Notes: generated by a model not told the origin, from the letters alone. A stretch of DNA of 44,520 bases from Pseudomonadales bacterium (GCA_022819645.1 JAJEGU010000052.1:1-44520), one strand, 5' to 3'; counted from the first letter of the stretch, positions 24,026 through 33,648 are shown. Translations and numbers: made by a program.

Positions 24026-24466
24026 TTACATTTTCCTGACGATCAGCGCATTGCCTGAAAGGTCGGTAACGTGGGCCTTGTCGCCGATGGCAAGCGGGTC
24101 CTGGGACAGGATCTGCCATTCATCGGAGCCGAGAATGGGCGCCGGGAAGCGGATTGCGCCGCGGGACTCCCCCGAGGGCGGCCGCAACACATGGCCGACC
24201 TGGCCGATGAGGGCCTCCCGGGAAAGCCCGGCCTTGGTGCGGTCCTTCGAAAGCGGTTTGATGTACTTGAACCAGGCAATGCCGAGCAGCCCCGACAGCA
24301 GGGCCCAGAGAGTGAGTTGGGCGGCCACGGGAATGCCGGGAATCAGCAACGCCACCAGGCCCACGAGCACGGCGGCGAGGCCGAACCAGAACACGAAGAA
24401 GCTGCCGAGGAAGACCTCGACGATCATCAGCGCCGCGCCGGCGACAATCCATAGCCAATAGGGCAT
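24026..24466 (-). CDS. NfeD-family membrane protein (short form)
   Basis: A 146-residue protein with three or four hydrophobic segments (about residues 4-22, 24-45 and 48-68) and a soluble C-terminal OB-fold-like beta domain (about 85-145, ending HVTDLSGNALIVRKM). This is the short NfeD1b/YbbJ form without the N-terminal ClpP-like protease domain. It is the standard partner of the SPFH protein encoded 12 bases downstream and is thought to anchor or organise it. A 10-base gap separates it from the molybdenum hydroxylase gene upstream, so all four genes may be one transcript. Confidence 0.88.
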   Translation of the reverse strand: MPYWLWIVAGAALMIVEVFLGSFFVFWFGLAAVLVGLVALLIPGIPVAAQLTLWALLSGLLGIAWFKYIKPLSKDRTKAGLSREALIGQVGHVLRPPSGESRGAIRFPAPILGSDEWQILSQDPLAIGDKAHVTDLSGNALIVRKM

Positions 24467-24476
24467 GTTCGCTCCT

Positions 24477-26915
24477 TCAGAACGTATTCAGCGCCAGTTG
24501 CCTGGCTTCCTGGTCCCTGCCGCCGGCGTAATTGACGATCATGTCCGGCGTGACCGGCACCCGGTTGAACAGATGTCCGCCGAGTGCGTCGGAGATGGCG
24601 CTGGCCACCGCCGCCACCGCGGCGCCCTGGGAGGGCTCGCCCACGCCCCTGGCGCCCGCCGGATTGTCCGGGTCGGGAAGATTCACCGCGGCATTGCCCA
24701 TGGTTGCCGGCACGTCCAGCATGGTGGGCAGCTTGGCCTGATAGAAACCGACGCCGGCGGGCAGGGCGTTCTGGGGGTCGTAGACATGGCGCTCGCTGAC
24801 GGCCATGCCAAAGCCCCATACCGCGCCGCCGTTGATCTGCTGCGACAGGCCCCTGGGATGCACAATGGTTCCGCAGTCCGCCACGCCGAGGAAATCGAGA
24901 ATATCCACCTTGCCGGTTTCCAGGTCCACCTCGACTTCGGTCATGCCCACCATCAGCCCCGGCGCGATGCCGCGTTTCGGCAGATTGTCCCGGGCCACCC
25001 CCACCAGTCCGCTGCCGGCGATTCCCCGCACGGCGCGCCGGGTAATGGGATGGATGTCTTCGGGATACTCCTCGCCGCTGTACTTGCCACCGGTTTCGAT
25101 GGCGAGGGCGGCAGCCTCGCCGTAACTCATGCCCTGATCGGCGTTGTCGGCCCGGAACACCCGGGCGCCGTCGATCTCATACTCGGCGGCCTCGCCGCCG
25201 AAGCGCATGGCGGCAAGCTCCTTGAGCTTGGCCACGGCGTCTTCCGCCGCGACCCAGTTGGCCCGGGTATGGGTGAAGATCGTATTGCTGCCGCCCTGGA
25301 CCGAACTGTGGGGCAGGTGCAGATCGGTATTGCCCCAGACGATTTCGCAGTTTTCCCAGGGAACCCGCAGCACTTCCGCCGCCGCCCGGGTCGTGGCGGC
25401 ATAGGAATAGGTGCCGAGATTGCCCACGCCGCTATGAAGATACACCCTGCCGTCGGCCCCGATGCGGACCAGGCCGTCATAGCCGTTATTGCCCGCGGAA
25501 TGATAGCCCAGCCCGACACCGAGGCCGCGCAGCTTGCTGCCGTTGCGCTGCCCGGAGCGCGCCTGGCGGGCTTCCCAGTCGAACATTTCCGAGGCCATGT
25601 CCATGGCCTCGCCGAGGAAGGCGCTGGTCATGGGTCCGCGGTCCTCATACACCGGCGAATCGCTGTGGGGCGCATTGACCCGGCGCAGGGCGGCACGGTC
25701 CATGCCGAGTTCCCTGGCCGCCTTGTCCATGATGGGCGCGATGGCGGCGGACATTTCGTTCTGCCCCGGCCCGCGCTGGGCGCCTCTCGGGGCGGTATTG
25801 GTGAATACCGGAATGTTGCGCAGGCGCATGGCCGTGGGCGTGTACACCACCGACAGGTGCTGGGCGGAGGCCGATGCGCTGTTGCGCCCGGTGGGGCCGC
25901 CGTCGCTGATGATGATGACGTCCATGGCGGCCACGCTGCCGTCGGCGCGCACGCCGGCCTTGATCCAGCCCTGCATGCCGGGCCGGCCGACGCCGATGTG
26001 GAACTCCTCCTCCCGGGTGATACGCAGTTGCAGGGGGCGGTTCAGCATCCGCGAAAAATGCCCGCAGACGCCCATCACAGGGTAGGCCCGGGCCTTGGAG
26101 CCGAAACCGCCGCCAGCGTTTTCGGCGATGATGCACAGGTTTTCGGGGGCGATGCCGAGCATTTCCGCCAGACCTTCGTTGACCGCGCTCTGGCTTTGCA
26201 GCGAGCCGTGGAAATAGCACTTGCCGTTTTCCCACCAGGCCATGCTGCTGCGGGGCTCGAGGCAGTGGTGCGGCGTGCCCGCGGTGACGAAGGATTCGGT
26301 CACGATGACTTCGCTCTCGGAAAAACCGGCTTCGAGTTCGCCATAGGTCCAACCGTCGGCGAATTCAACGCCCTCGGGCTCCTCGCCGCGGCGGAATTTC
26401 TCCACTTCCGCGGCGGGCCACTTGATGCGGGAGATGCCGCCGCGAATCGTTGCGTTCTCGTCCGCCAGGGGGGCCGCCTGGCGCAGCACATTGCCATCGG
26501 GATAGGCGTCCGGGCCGCCTTCCGCCAGCGAGGCCAGGGGGTCGGTCACAAAGGGGCGGCGCTCGAAATCCACCCGGATTCTGCCCAGGGCCTCTTCGGC
26601 AATGGCGTCGGAAACCGCCGCCACCGCCAGAATCGGCTGGCCGATGTAAGTCACGTCTTCCCGGGCGAGCATGGGGTTGTCCGGGGCGCTGGAGGGGGGC
26701 AGGTCGGCGGCGGTGATCATGCCGAGCACGCCGTCCATGCGCAGGGCTTCGGTGGCGTCGATGTTCGCCACCCGGCCGCTGGGCATGGGGCTGGTGTACA
26801 GCCTGGCGTACACCAGACCTTCCGGCTGGAAATCTTCCACGTACTTCGCGGCGCCAGTAACCTTCCCTTCCACATCGGGCGGGGTGAAATCCTGGCCTAT
26901 ATGCTGGAAAGTCAT
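24477..26915 (-). CDS. Molybdenum hydroxylase large subunit (aldehyde/xanthine/isoquinoline oxidoreductase type)
   Basis: An 812-residue catalytic subunit of the xanthine dehydrogenase family. It binds a molybdopterin cofactor and hydroxylates an aldehyde or N-heterocycle. The N-terminal IGQDFTPPDVEGKVTGAAKY is the standard a/b hammerhead start. NAGGGFGSKARAYPV is the first molybdopterin-binding segment, and GARGVGEPSQG near the end gives the catalytic Glu (E760). There is no own signal peptide; export would be by hitch-hiking on the Tat-tagged small subunit, whose gene overlaps by 4 bases upstream. No FAD subunit or cytochrome gene is adjacent, so the electron acceptor is unclear. The substrate cannot be assigned. 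Confidence 0.9.
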   Translation of the reverse strand: MTFQHIGQDFTPPDVEGKVTGAAKYVEDFQPEGLVYARLYTSPMPSGRVANIDATEALRMDGVLGMITAADLPPSSAPDNPMLAREDVTYIGQPILAVAAVSDAIAEEALGRIRVDFERRPFVTDPLASLAEGGPDAYPDGNVLRQAAPLADENATIRGGISRIKWPAAEVEKFRRGEEPEGVEFADGWTYGELEAGFSESEVIVTESFVTAGTPHHCLEPRSSMAWWENGKCYFHGSLQSQSAVNEGLAEMLGIAPENLCIIAENAGGGFGSKARAYPVMGVCGHFSRMLNRPLQLRITREEEFHIGVGRPGMQGWIKAGVRADGSVAAMDVIIISDGGPTGRNSASASAQHLSVVYTPTAMRLRNIPVFTNTAPRGAQRGPGQNEMSAAIAPIMDKAARELGMDRAALRRVNAPHSDSPVYEDRGPMTSAFLGEAMDMASEMFDWEARQARSGQRNGSKLRGLGVGLGYHSAGNNGYDGLVRIGADGRVYLHSGVGNLGTYSYAATTRAAAEVLRVPWENCEIVWGNTDLHLPHSSVQGGSNTIFTHTRANWVAAEDAVAKLKELAAMRFGGEAAEYEIDGARVFRADNADQGMSYGEAAALAIETGGKYSGEEYPEDIHPITRRAVRGIAGSGLVGVARDNLPKRGIAPGLMVGMTEVEVDLETGKVDILDFLGVADCGTIVHPRGLSQQINGGAVWGFGMAVSERHVYDPQNALPAGVGFYQAKLPTMLDVPATMGNAAVNLPDPDNPAGARGVGEPSQGAAVAAVASAISDALGGHLFNRVPVTPDMIVNYAGGRDQEARQLALNTF

Positions 26916-27499
26916 GACAGCATCTCCGCGGCGCGCATGACGCCATTCAGGTAGTGGTCATAGGCGCCGCAGCGGCACAGATTGCCGGCCAGCGCTTGCC
27001 GCGCCTGCTCCCGGGTGGGAGAGGGGTTGGCCCGCAGCAAGGCTTCCGCGGACATGACCTGCCCCGGCGTGCAGAAGCCGCACTGGGGCGCGAGTTCCTC
27101 GATGAATCCCCGTTGCACCGCGCTGAGGCTGCCGTCGGGCAGGCGCAATCCCTCCACCGTGGTGATGGCGCGCCGCTTGACGGTATGGGTCAGCAGGGAA
27201 CAGGCATAATAGGGAGCATCGTCGAGCAACACGGTGCAGGCGCCGCATTCGCCCCGGTTGCAGGCCACCTTGGCGCCGGTGAGGCCGAGCTTGTTGCGCA
27301 GGGTGAAGGCCAGGGTCTCGCTGGGACCCACTTCCACCGGTCGCGCCGCGCCATTGATATTGAGGGTCAGCAGCCGGTCCATCATGGCGCCGGGCCGCGG
27401 CTGCTGAGCCCCGGCGATGTACGCGCCGGAAGCCGCCGCCGCGCTGGAAAAGATCACTCCCTTGATGAATCGCCTTCGGGATAGCCGGATATCAGTCAC
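26912..27499 (-). CDS. [2Fe-2S] small subunit of the molybdenum hydroxylase, Tat-exported
   Basis: A 195-residue protein. The GTG at 27499 is chosen because AGGAGG lies 5 bases upstream and it gives a compact Tat signal (LSRRRFIKGVIFSSAAAASG). Two [2Fe-2S] sites are complete: C80, C85, C88, C100 (plant-type) and C140, C143, C175, C177 (helical domain, QCGFCTPGQ and LCRCG). It carries electrons from the molybdenum site of the large subunit. The twin-arginine signal implies the folded heterodimer is exported to the periplasm, as for PaoABC-type enzymes. First gene of the pair. Confidence 0.92.
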   Translation of the reverse strand: MTDIRLSRRRFIKGVIFSSAAAASGAYIAGAQQPRPGAMMDRLLTLNINGAARPVEVGPSETLAFTLRNKLGLTGAKVACNRGECGACTVLLDDAPYYACSLLTHTVKRRAITTVEGLRLPDGSLSAVQRGFIEELAPQCGFCTPGQVMSAEALLRANPSPTREQARQALAGNLCRCGAYDHYLNGVMRAAEMLS

Positions 27500-27672
27500 G
27501 ATTTCCTCCTCTGGACTGGCCGATTGACCGGGCAATGCGCTGCGGGGCGCGAACCGGTTTCCAGCATTGCCGTAAGGCCCATACCGTACTCCCGGGCGCG
27601 GCGAAAAGCAAACGCCCGCATTGGTAAACCACGGCGTGGTGAAGTACCATGCGGGGGCAGTGGGGGGGCGGG

Positions 27673-27699
27673 CCAGGAGCCTGCGGCGCAGGCTCCTGG
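27673..27699. repeat. Compact GGAGCCTGC palindrome
   Basis: CCAGGAGCCTGC and its exact inverse GCAGGCTCCTGG surround a GGC loop. This is the two outer ends of the 161-bp element joined without the interior, in the intergenic space between the divergent hydroxylase and signalling operons. It has no T-run. Confidence 0.85.
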
Positions 27700-27762
27700 G
27701 GCGACGGCCTGTGAATTCAACAAGACCAGCCAGCGACAGGCGGGACGCGGTGGACAGGAATC

Positions 27763-28935
27763 ATGAAGCAAGACCCGGTTAAAGTTCTTGTAGTTGACGA
27801 TGAAGAAGACCTTGAGTTATTGATCCGGCAGAAGTTTCGCCGCCGCATCCGCAGCGGCGAACTGGAATTCGTTTTTGCCCACAACGGTCGGGAAGGGCTG
27901 TTGAAGTTGGCGCAGCATCGCGATATCCACCTGGTGTTTTCCGATATCAACATGCCGGTCATGGATGGCCTGACCATGCTGCACCAGTTGGCGGAAGCCG
28001 ACCTCGACGTGCAGGCGGTCATTGTTTCCGCCTACGGCGACATGCCCAATATCCGCACCGCGATGAATCGGGGCGCCTTCGACTTTCTCACCAAACCCAT
28101 CGATTTCGCCGATCTCGAGATCACCCTGGAGAAGGGCATCGCCCATGTGCGCAGCCTGCAGGCTTCCCTGGAAACCCGCGACAAGCTCGTGTCGATCAAG
28201 CGCGAGCTGGAAGTCGCCAGTCAGGTGCAGATGTCGGCCCTGCCCCAGGATCTGCCGGAAAATCCCCACTACGACGTCAAGGCGCAGATCTTTCCCGCCA
28301 AGGAAGTCGGCGGCGATTTTTATGATTATTTCCAGATTGACGACCACCGGCTCGCCCTCGCCATCGCCGACGTGGCGGGCAAGGGCATTCCCGCGGCGCT
28401 GTTCGCCATGGTGACCCGGGCCCTGCTCAAGACCGTGGTAAGTCAGTACGAAAGCCCCGCGGCGGCGCTCAAGGCGGTCAATCTGCAATTGTGCGACGGC
28501 AACGACAGTTGCGTTTTCATCACCCTGTTCTTTGGCGTGCTCGACCTGCGCTCCGGCGGCTTCCTCTATTCCAATGCCGGCCACAACCCGCCCCGGGTGC
28601 TGCGCGGCAACGGCGCCGTCGACGTGGTGCCCTCCACCAGCAATCTGGTACTCGGAATCGACCCGGATGAAGAGTACGGCAATGCCGAGGTCCAGCTCTA
28701 CGCCGGGGACAGTCTCGTGCTTTACACCGATGGCGTCACCGAGGCGGAAAATGTCGCCGAAGAAGAGTACGGCGAGCCGCGGCTCGATGAACTGCTTGGC
28801 GGCAAGGCGAATGCCGGCTCCGGGGCTATTGTCGACGGCATTGTCGCCTCGGTGCGCGACTACGCCGGCGAAGCCGAGCAATCCGACGACATCACTTGTG
28901 TGGTTACCGATTTTCTGGCCAGGCAGGACCCATGA
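27763..28935 (+). CDS. Response regulator with PP2C-type (RsbU/SpoIIE) phosphatase output
   Basis: A 390-residue protein. The receiver domain (residues 5-125) has the acidic pair D12 D13, phosphoacceptor D61 in VFSDINMPVMDGL, and K111 in FLTKP. A short coiled linker (130-160, with ELEVASQVQMSALPQ) leads to a PPM phosphatase domain (about 165-387) with metal-binding motifs EVGGDFYDYF, AIADVAGKGIPA, YTDGVTEAEN and SDDITCVV. Such proteins dephosphorylate a STAS antagonist when the receiver is phosphorylated; a STAS gene is at 34177-34521. Overlaps the next gene by 4 bases. AGGA lies before the ATG. The histidine kinase two genes downstream is the likely phosphodonor. Confidence 0.93.
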   Translation: MKQDPVKVLVVDDEEDLELLIRQKFRRRIRSGELEFVFAHNGREGLLKLAQHRDIHLVFSDINMPVMDGLTMLHQLAEADLDVQAVIVSAYGDMPNIRTAMNRGAFDFLTKPIDFADLEITLEKGIAHVRSLQASLETRDKLVSIKRELEVASQVQMSALPQDLPENPHYDVKAQIFPAKEVGGDFYDYFQIDDHRLALAIADVAGKGIPAALFAMVTRALLKTVVSQYESPAAALKAVNLQLCDGNDSCVFITLFFGVLDLRSGGFLYSNAGHNPPRVLRGNGAVDVVPSTSNLVLGIDPDEEYGNAEVQLYAGDSLVLYTDGVTEAENVAEEEYGEPRLDELLGGKANAGSGAIVDGIVASVRDYAGEAEQSDDITCVVTDFLARQDP

Positions 28936-30098
28936 AGCGAAGCCTTGCCCCGGTTCCTTGCCTGCTGCTGCTTGCCGCCGCTTTCGGCGCGGCGCCGGGA
29001 TTGCATGCCGCCGAGGAGCCGGTCATCCTGTTCGGACAGTCCGCCGCCCTTGATGGCCCCACCCGGGAACTCGGCGAGGGCATGCGGCTCGGACTGGAAG
29101 CGGCCTTTGCTGAAATCAACGCGGCAGGCGGTATTCACGGCAGGCGGCTGGGGTTGATTTCCCTCGACGACGGTTACGAGCCCGAGGCCGCCATCGTCAA
29201 TACCCGCAGATTGATCGAGGAAGAACAGGTATTCGCCCTGATCGGGCCGGTGGGCACGCCCACCTCGGCAGCGGCTCAGCCCATCGCCACCGAAGCCGGC
29301 GTGCCCTATATCGGCGCCTTCACCGGGGCGGAGTTCCTGCGGGATGCGGAAGCCCTGCCCAATGTCATCAATGTGCGGGCTTCGTATTTCCAGGAAACCG
29401 AGGAAATGGCTGCTCGCCTGAACCAGGATCTGGGCCTGGAATCCGTCAGCATTTTTTTCCAGGACGACTCCTATGGCCGCGCGGGCCTCGCCGGGCTGCG
29501 CCGGGCGGTGGACATCTACGACATGGAAATCAGCCGGGAAGTGGCCTATCCCCGCAATTCCGAAGCAGTCAAGCTCGCCCTGCTCGACCTGCGCCGGGCC
29601 GGGGCTGAAGCAGTGGTGATCATCGGCGCCTACCAGCCCGTGTCCACCATGATCCGCTGGGCGCGCAAGCTCAACTACTCCCCGTATTTCATCAACATCT
29701 CCTTCATTGGCAGCGAGGCCCTCGCCCGCACCCTCGGTGAAGACGGCGAAGGCGTGTATGTCACCCAGGTTGTGCCTTTCCCGGAGGATTCCAGTCTGGC
29801 GGTGGTGGCGGAATACCAGGCCGCCCTGGGGCAACTGGATTCCGGCGCAACGCCGAGTTTCGTCACCCTGGAAGGTTATCTTGCCGGTCGGCTCGCGGCC
29901 GAGGGCCTGCGGCTTGCCGGCCCCGAGCCTACCCGGCAGGGATTTCTTGAAGCGCTCAAGACTTCCGGAGAAATCGACCTGTCCGGCTTTCGACTGTCTT
30001 ACGGGAGTAATGACAACCAGGGCTCCGATCAGGTCTACCTGACGGTAATCGACGAAAACGGGAATTTCGCCTCGGTGGACAGAATCGGCAACCCATGA
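28932..30098 (+). CDS. Periplasmic ligand-binding protein (branched-chain amino acid/urea type, Peripla_BP_6)
   Basis: A 388-residue protein from ATG 28932, which overlaps the previous stop (ATGA). It has a signal peptide (RSLAPVPCLLLLAAAFGAAPG, cleavage after LHA). The mature part is a two-lobe type I binding protein: ILFGQSAALDGPTRELGEGM (residues 32-51), GIHGRRLGLISLDDGYEPE, ALIGPVGTPTSAAAQPIA and FFQDDSYGRAGLAGL are family hallmarks. No ABC permease or ATPase genes are nearby. It is instead embedded between a phosphatase regulator and a histidine kinase, with 4-base overlaps on both sides. The likely role is therefore sensing: ligand binding reported to the kinase, as with TorT and TorS. 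Ligand unknown; the ammonium transporter nearby hints at nitrogen compounds. Confidence 0.88.
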   Translation: MKRSLAPVPCLLLLAAAFGAAPGLHAAEEPVILFGQSAALDGPTRELGEGMRLGLEAAFAEINAAGGIHGRRLGLISLDDGYEPEAAIVNTRRLIEEEQVFALIGPVGTPTSAAAQPIATEAGVPYIGAFTGAEFLRDAEALPNVINVRASYFQETEEMAARLNQDLGLESVSIFFQDDSYGRAGLAGLRRAVDIYDMEISREVAYPRNSEAVKLALLDLRRAGAEAVVIIGAYQPVSTMIRWARKLNYSPYFINISFIGSEALARTLGEDGEGVYVTQVVPFPEDSSLAVVAEYQAALGQLDSGATPSFVTLEGYLAGRLAAEGLRLAGPEPTRQGFLEALKTSGEIDLSGFRLSYGSNDNQGSDQVYLTVIDENGNFASVDRIGNP

Positions 30099-32299
30099 GC
30101 GAGACGGCAAGAGAAAAGTCCGGCACCGGTACAGTGGAAGTGCCGGTGATCAACCAGGACGGCGGTCAGCTTCACCCCGAACGCGGTTTCCTCGGCACCA
30201 TCGCCGCCCGGCTTTCGCTGATCCTGCTCGGCAGTGTGCTGCTCGTGGGCACGGCAAGCCTGGTAGCCTATTTCGCCCTGCAGTTCACCTTGGGCTACCA
30301 GTCCCGGATGGCCGACGTGGACATGCCCAATATCGTCGATTCGGTGCAGATCGCAAGACAGAGCACCGCCCTGGTCAATGGCGCGTTCCGCATAACTTCC
30401 GCCCGCACCCGGGAGGAACACGAAGCCGAGGTGGAGGTGGTGGAGCGCGATCGGGAGTCTCTCGAAACCGCCATCCAGGGGCTGGAATCCCGGGCGGAAC
30501 TCGAAGAGAACACCAGGCTGATCCGGCAACACCTGACGGAACTCGGCGGCCATCTCGCCGCCATTCAGGATTCCGCCCTGCGCCGATTGCTGATCGAGGA
30601 AAGCCTGACCCGGCTCACCGCGGAGTTGGCGGAGATCAACCGCAACATCGAATCCGATCTCGTTCAGGCAATCGACGACCAGGGCTTTTATCTGGTGGAG
30701 GGACTGCGTTCGCTGGATGATACGCCGGACGCCCTGGAAGTCCGCGCATCGGAAGATGAGTTCACGGTTTTCCGCAACCTCAATGTGGTCAATCAGCAAG
30801 CCAACCTGGCGGTGCTGCTGCTGGATGAAATGCTGGTGCTCAATGACCGGCAGTTTTTGCCCCCCATAGAGGAGCGCCTGCTCAGCGCTATCGCCAACAC
30901 CCAGCGCTCGTACTCGGCCCTGCCGGCCTCGGCCCGGCTTGCCTCCCTGGGCGCCAGCCTGCAGCGGCTGAACCGGATCGCCACCGGCGATCAGGGAATC
31001 ATCACCCTGCGCCGGGAAGCCCTGCTGCGGGTGGAGCAGGAGCAGCAGTCCCTGGATATGGCCCGGGACGCCTCGGCCCTGCTCGATACCGATGTCAGCA
31101 TCCTGGGCGGACTGATTGCCAATAACGCCATTCTTTCCAGCCAGGCGGCCCAGCAATCCGCCGCCAATGGCATCGTCGTGCTGTTTTCCATCAATCTGGT
31201 CAGCGCCATCGGCGCGCTGATTTTTGGTTATTTCTTCGTCTGGAAATCCCTGGCCCGCAGGCTGACGGCCTTGTCCGGGGCCATGCGCGAGATGTCCCGG
31301 GGCGATCTCGAAGTCGCCGTTGAAGTGGGTGGCAATGACGAAGTCACCGACATGGGGGAAGCGCTGGAAAAATTCCGCGAGTACGCGCTGGAAGTGCAGC
31401 GCCTCAATCTCGTGGAGAAGCTCGCCCAGGAACTCGACACCAAGAACGAAAGCCTGGAGGCGACGCTGAAGGAACTCGAAAAAGCCCAGCAGCAGATTAT
31501 CGCCGAAGAAAAACTCTCCTCACTTGGCCAACTTGCGGCGGGCATCGCCCATGAAATCAAGAATCCGCTCAATTTCATCGGCAATTTTTCCGAAATCGCC
31601 CTGGAGTTCGGCAAGGAGATCGACGAACTGCTTGAGGAAATCGAGGAGTCCGACGCCCGGGAGGACATCCGCGAAATCGTCGCCGACCTTGCCAAGAGCC
31701 TCGCCAAGATTCGCGACCACAGCAAACGCGCCGACAACATCGTACGCAGCATGCTCGAACACTCCCGGGGCGGCGAAGGCGAATGGCGCGCCACCGATCT
31801 CAACGCCGTGCTCAAGCAATATGTCGAGCTTGCCTATCATTCCATGCGGGCGCTCAATACCGGCTTCAATATGGAACTCGTGACCGACTTCGACGAGGAA
31901 ATCGGCGAACTGGAAGTGGTGCCCCAGGAAATTTCCCGGGTATTTCTCAATCTGGCCACCAATGCCTGTCAGGCGCTCGACGACAAGCGCAAGAAAGACG
32001 AAGACTTTGAGCCCATGATCACCATTGCCAGCAAGAAGCTGGAGCAGGAAGCCGAATTCGTTTTGCGCGACAATGGCCCCGGAATTCCCAAGAAAATCCG
32101 CGAGAAGATTTTCGAGCCTTTTTTCACCACCAAGGAGGGTACCAAGGGAACGGGGCTCGGCCTGTCCCTGACTACGGATATAATGCTGCGGCACGGAGGC
32201 TCGATTTCCGTCGATTCAGAGGAGGGTGAATTCACGGAAATGAAATTGCGTCTGCCACTGAAATCCCGGCGCAAGTCGGAGGAAGCCGCCCAAGCGTGA
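30095..32299 (+). CDS. Membrane sensor histidine kinase
   Basis: A 734-residue protein. TM1 is at about residues 39-65 (LSLILLGSVLLVGTASLVAYF), then a roughly 290-residue periplasmic helical domain, then TM2 at about 359-384 (VVLFSINLVSAIGALIFGYF). A HAMP domain with LARRLTALSGAMREMSRGDL follows, then a coiled coil. The dimerisation box has H486 in GIAHEIKNPLNF. The ATPase domain carries N (NLATNACQAL), G1 (DNGPGIP), F (FEPFFTTK) and G2 (GTGLGLSL) boxes. All kinase motifs are intact. There is no receiver domain, so the receiver-PP2C protein in the same operon is the obvious partner. The large helical periplasmic domain probably contacts the binding protein encoded just upstream. Confidence 0.93.
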   Translation: MSETAREKSGTGTVEVPVINQDGGQLHPERGFLGTIAARLSLILLGSVLLVGTASLVAYFALQFTLGYQSRMADVDMPNIVDSVQIARQSTALVNGAFRITSARTREEHEAEVEVVERDRESLETAIQGLESRAELEENTRLIRQHLTELGGHLAAIQDSALRRLLIEESLTRLTAELAEINRNIESDLVQAIDDQGFYLVEGLRSLDDTPDALEVRASEDEFTVFRNLNVVNQQANLAVLLLDEMLVLNDRQFLPPIEERLLSAIANTQRSYSALPASARLASLGASLQRLNRIATGDQGIITLRREALLRVEQEQQSLDMARDASALLDTDVSILGGLIANNAILSSQAAQQSAANGIVVLFSINLVSAIGALIFGYFFVWKSLARRLTALSGAMREMSRGDLEVAVEVGGNDEVTDMGEALEKFREYALEVQRLNLVEKLAQELDTKNESLEATLKELEKAQQQIIAEEKLSSLGQLAAGIAHEIKNPLNFIGNFSEIALEFGKEIDELLEEIEESDAREDIREIVADLAKSLAKIRDHSKRADNIVRSMLEHSRGGEGEWRATDLNAVLKQYVELAYHSMRALNTGFNMELVTDFDEEIGELEVVPQEISRVFLNLATNACQALDDKRKKDEDFEPMITIASKKLEQEAEFVLRDNGPGIPKKIREKIFEPFFTTKEGTKGTGLGLSLTTDIMLRHGGSISVDSEEGEFTEMKLRLPLKSRRKSEEAAQA

Positions 32300-32340
32300 A
32301 GTTGAATGGCCGGGCTCGCGCCGAACCGGAGGAAAAAATC

Positions 32341-33573
32341 ATGATCCAGTCTGGAACGTCAAGTGTGGGATGCCCTCCGGGCAAAGCCCTGGTGTTAGCG
32401 GCCGTGGCGCTTGGCGCCAGTAGCGCGGTTGCCCAGGAAACGGCATCAAGTCTCGCCGACGCCATCGCCAATGGCGACGTGGCAATGGAATTCCGCTACC
32501 GCATGGAAACTGTCGACCAGGCGGGGTTTGCAGAAGACGCAATGGCTTCAGTGCTGAAGTCGCGGATCAGTTTCCGGCCACTTGATATCGGCAATCTCGG
32601 CTTCTTTTTCGAACTGGACAATGTTTCCTACCTCGGCGAAGACGACTTCAACAACACCCGCAACGGCAAGACCGGGTATCCCCTGATTGCCGACCCGGAC
32701 GGAACCCACGTCAACCAGGCCTACATGGATTTCAGGAATGAAGGCGGCTATGTGCGGCTTGGGCGGCAACGGATCAATCTCGATGAGCAGCGCTTCATCG
32801 GCGGCGTCGCCTGGCGCCAGAACGAGCAGACCATGGATGCCCTCACCGTGGTGAACAGCCCACTGGACAATGTCAGCCTGCACTACAGCTATGTGCATGG
32901 GGTATCGCGGATTTTCGGGCCCGAAGACGGCATTCCCACCGATTTCTATGACAGCAACACCCATCTGTTCAATGCGGCCATTGATCTGGCTCTCGGCGGC
33001 AAGCTTGTGCTGTATCACTATGCCATTGACCTGGAAAACGCCGCTCCGCTTTCCAACCGGACCACCGGCGTCAGGTTCAGCCAGACCATTGACGGCGGCG
33101 AACTGGAATTTCCCTTCAATCTCGAATACGCGCGACAGGGAGACTATGGCGATAACCCGATTGCCTATGACAGCAGCTTCCTGCTGCTCGAAGGCGGCGT
33201 GGACATCCGTGATTTGCGCCTGATGCTTGGCCACCAGCAGTTTGGCGGCGACCTGTCCGAGCCGCAGATGATGTTCCGCACCCCTCTTGCCACCCTGCAC
33301 CGCTATCAGGGCTGGACCGACCGTTTCCTGACAATCCCCGGCCAAGGCGTGGAAAACACCTATCTCACCCTCACCAGCGGCGGCTTGACCCTGAGTTGGC
33401 ACGATTTCAGTTCCGAAGCGGGGTCGGACCATTACGGCAGCGAGTGGGACATTTCCTGGCAATACGCCATTGGCGAGAATTACAGCTTGCTGCTGAAGTA
33501 CGCGACTTATGACCCGGACACCCACGCCACGGATGTCGACAAGGCGTGGGTCCAGTTCACCGCTACTTTCTGA
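32341..33573 (+). CDS. Outer-membrane beta-barrel channel (alginate-export-like porin)
   Basis: A 410-residue protein. ATG 32341 is preferred over the GTG at 32296 because AGGAGG-like GGAGGA precedes it and a signal peptide follows (GKALVLAAVALGASSAVAQ, cleavage after AQ). The mature sequence alternates hydrophobic and polar residues with many aromatics, contains VRLGRQRINLDEQRFIGGVA (about residues 138-157) and ends VQFTATF with a terminal Phe. This is the layout of 16- to 18-strand channels related to the alginate export family. The gap to the kinase gene is 41 bases, so it is likely co-transcribed and may admit the ligand sensed by the binding protein. Solute not deducible. Confidence 0.75.
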   Translation: MIQSGTSSVGCPPGKALVLAAVALGASSAVAQETASSLADAIANGDVAMEFRYRMETVDQAGFAEDAMASVLKSRISFRPLDIGNLGFFFELDNVSYLGEDDFNNTRNGKTGYPLIADPDGTHVNQAYMDFRNEGGYVRLGRQRINLDEQRFIGGVAWRQNEQTMDALTVVNSPLDNVSLHYSYVHGVSRIFGPEDGIPTDFYDSNTHLFNAAIDLALGGKLVLYHYAIDLENAAPLSNRTTGVRFSQTIDGGELEFPFNLEYARQGDYGDNPIAYDSSFLLLEGGVDIRDLRLMLGHQQFGGDLSEPQMMFRTPLATLHRYQGWTDRFLTIPGQGVENTYLTLTSGGLTLSWHDFSSEAGSDHYGSEWDISWQYAIGENYSLLLKYATYDPDTHATDVDKAWVQFTATF

Positions 33574-33625
33574 TGGTGAAAATCGCTCCGGGGCAATAGG
33601 AAATTTCCCCGGATTCAGGCAAACT

Positions 33626-33648
33626 AGGAGCCTGGGGCGCAGGCTCCT
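33626..33648. repeat. Compact TAGGAGCCTG palindrome
   Basis: AGGAGCCTG (33626-33634) pairs with CAGGCTCCT (33640-33648) around GGGCG, preceded by CT so that CTAGGAGCC appears again. It lies between the porin and the anti-sigma kinase genes and could attenuate transcription, but has no T-run. Confidence 0.8.

Noticed and set aside
24465..26954. 829-residue open frame opposite the molybdenum hydroxylase
   Set aside because: Antisense shadow caused by codon bias; the minus-strand protein has complete family motifs.
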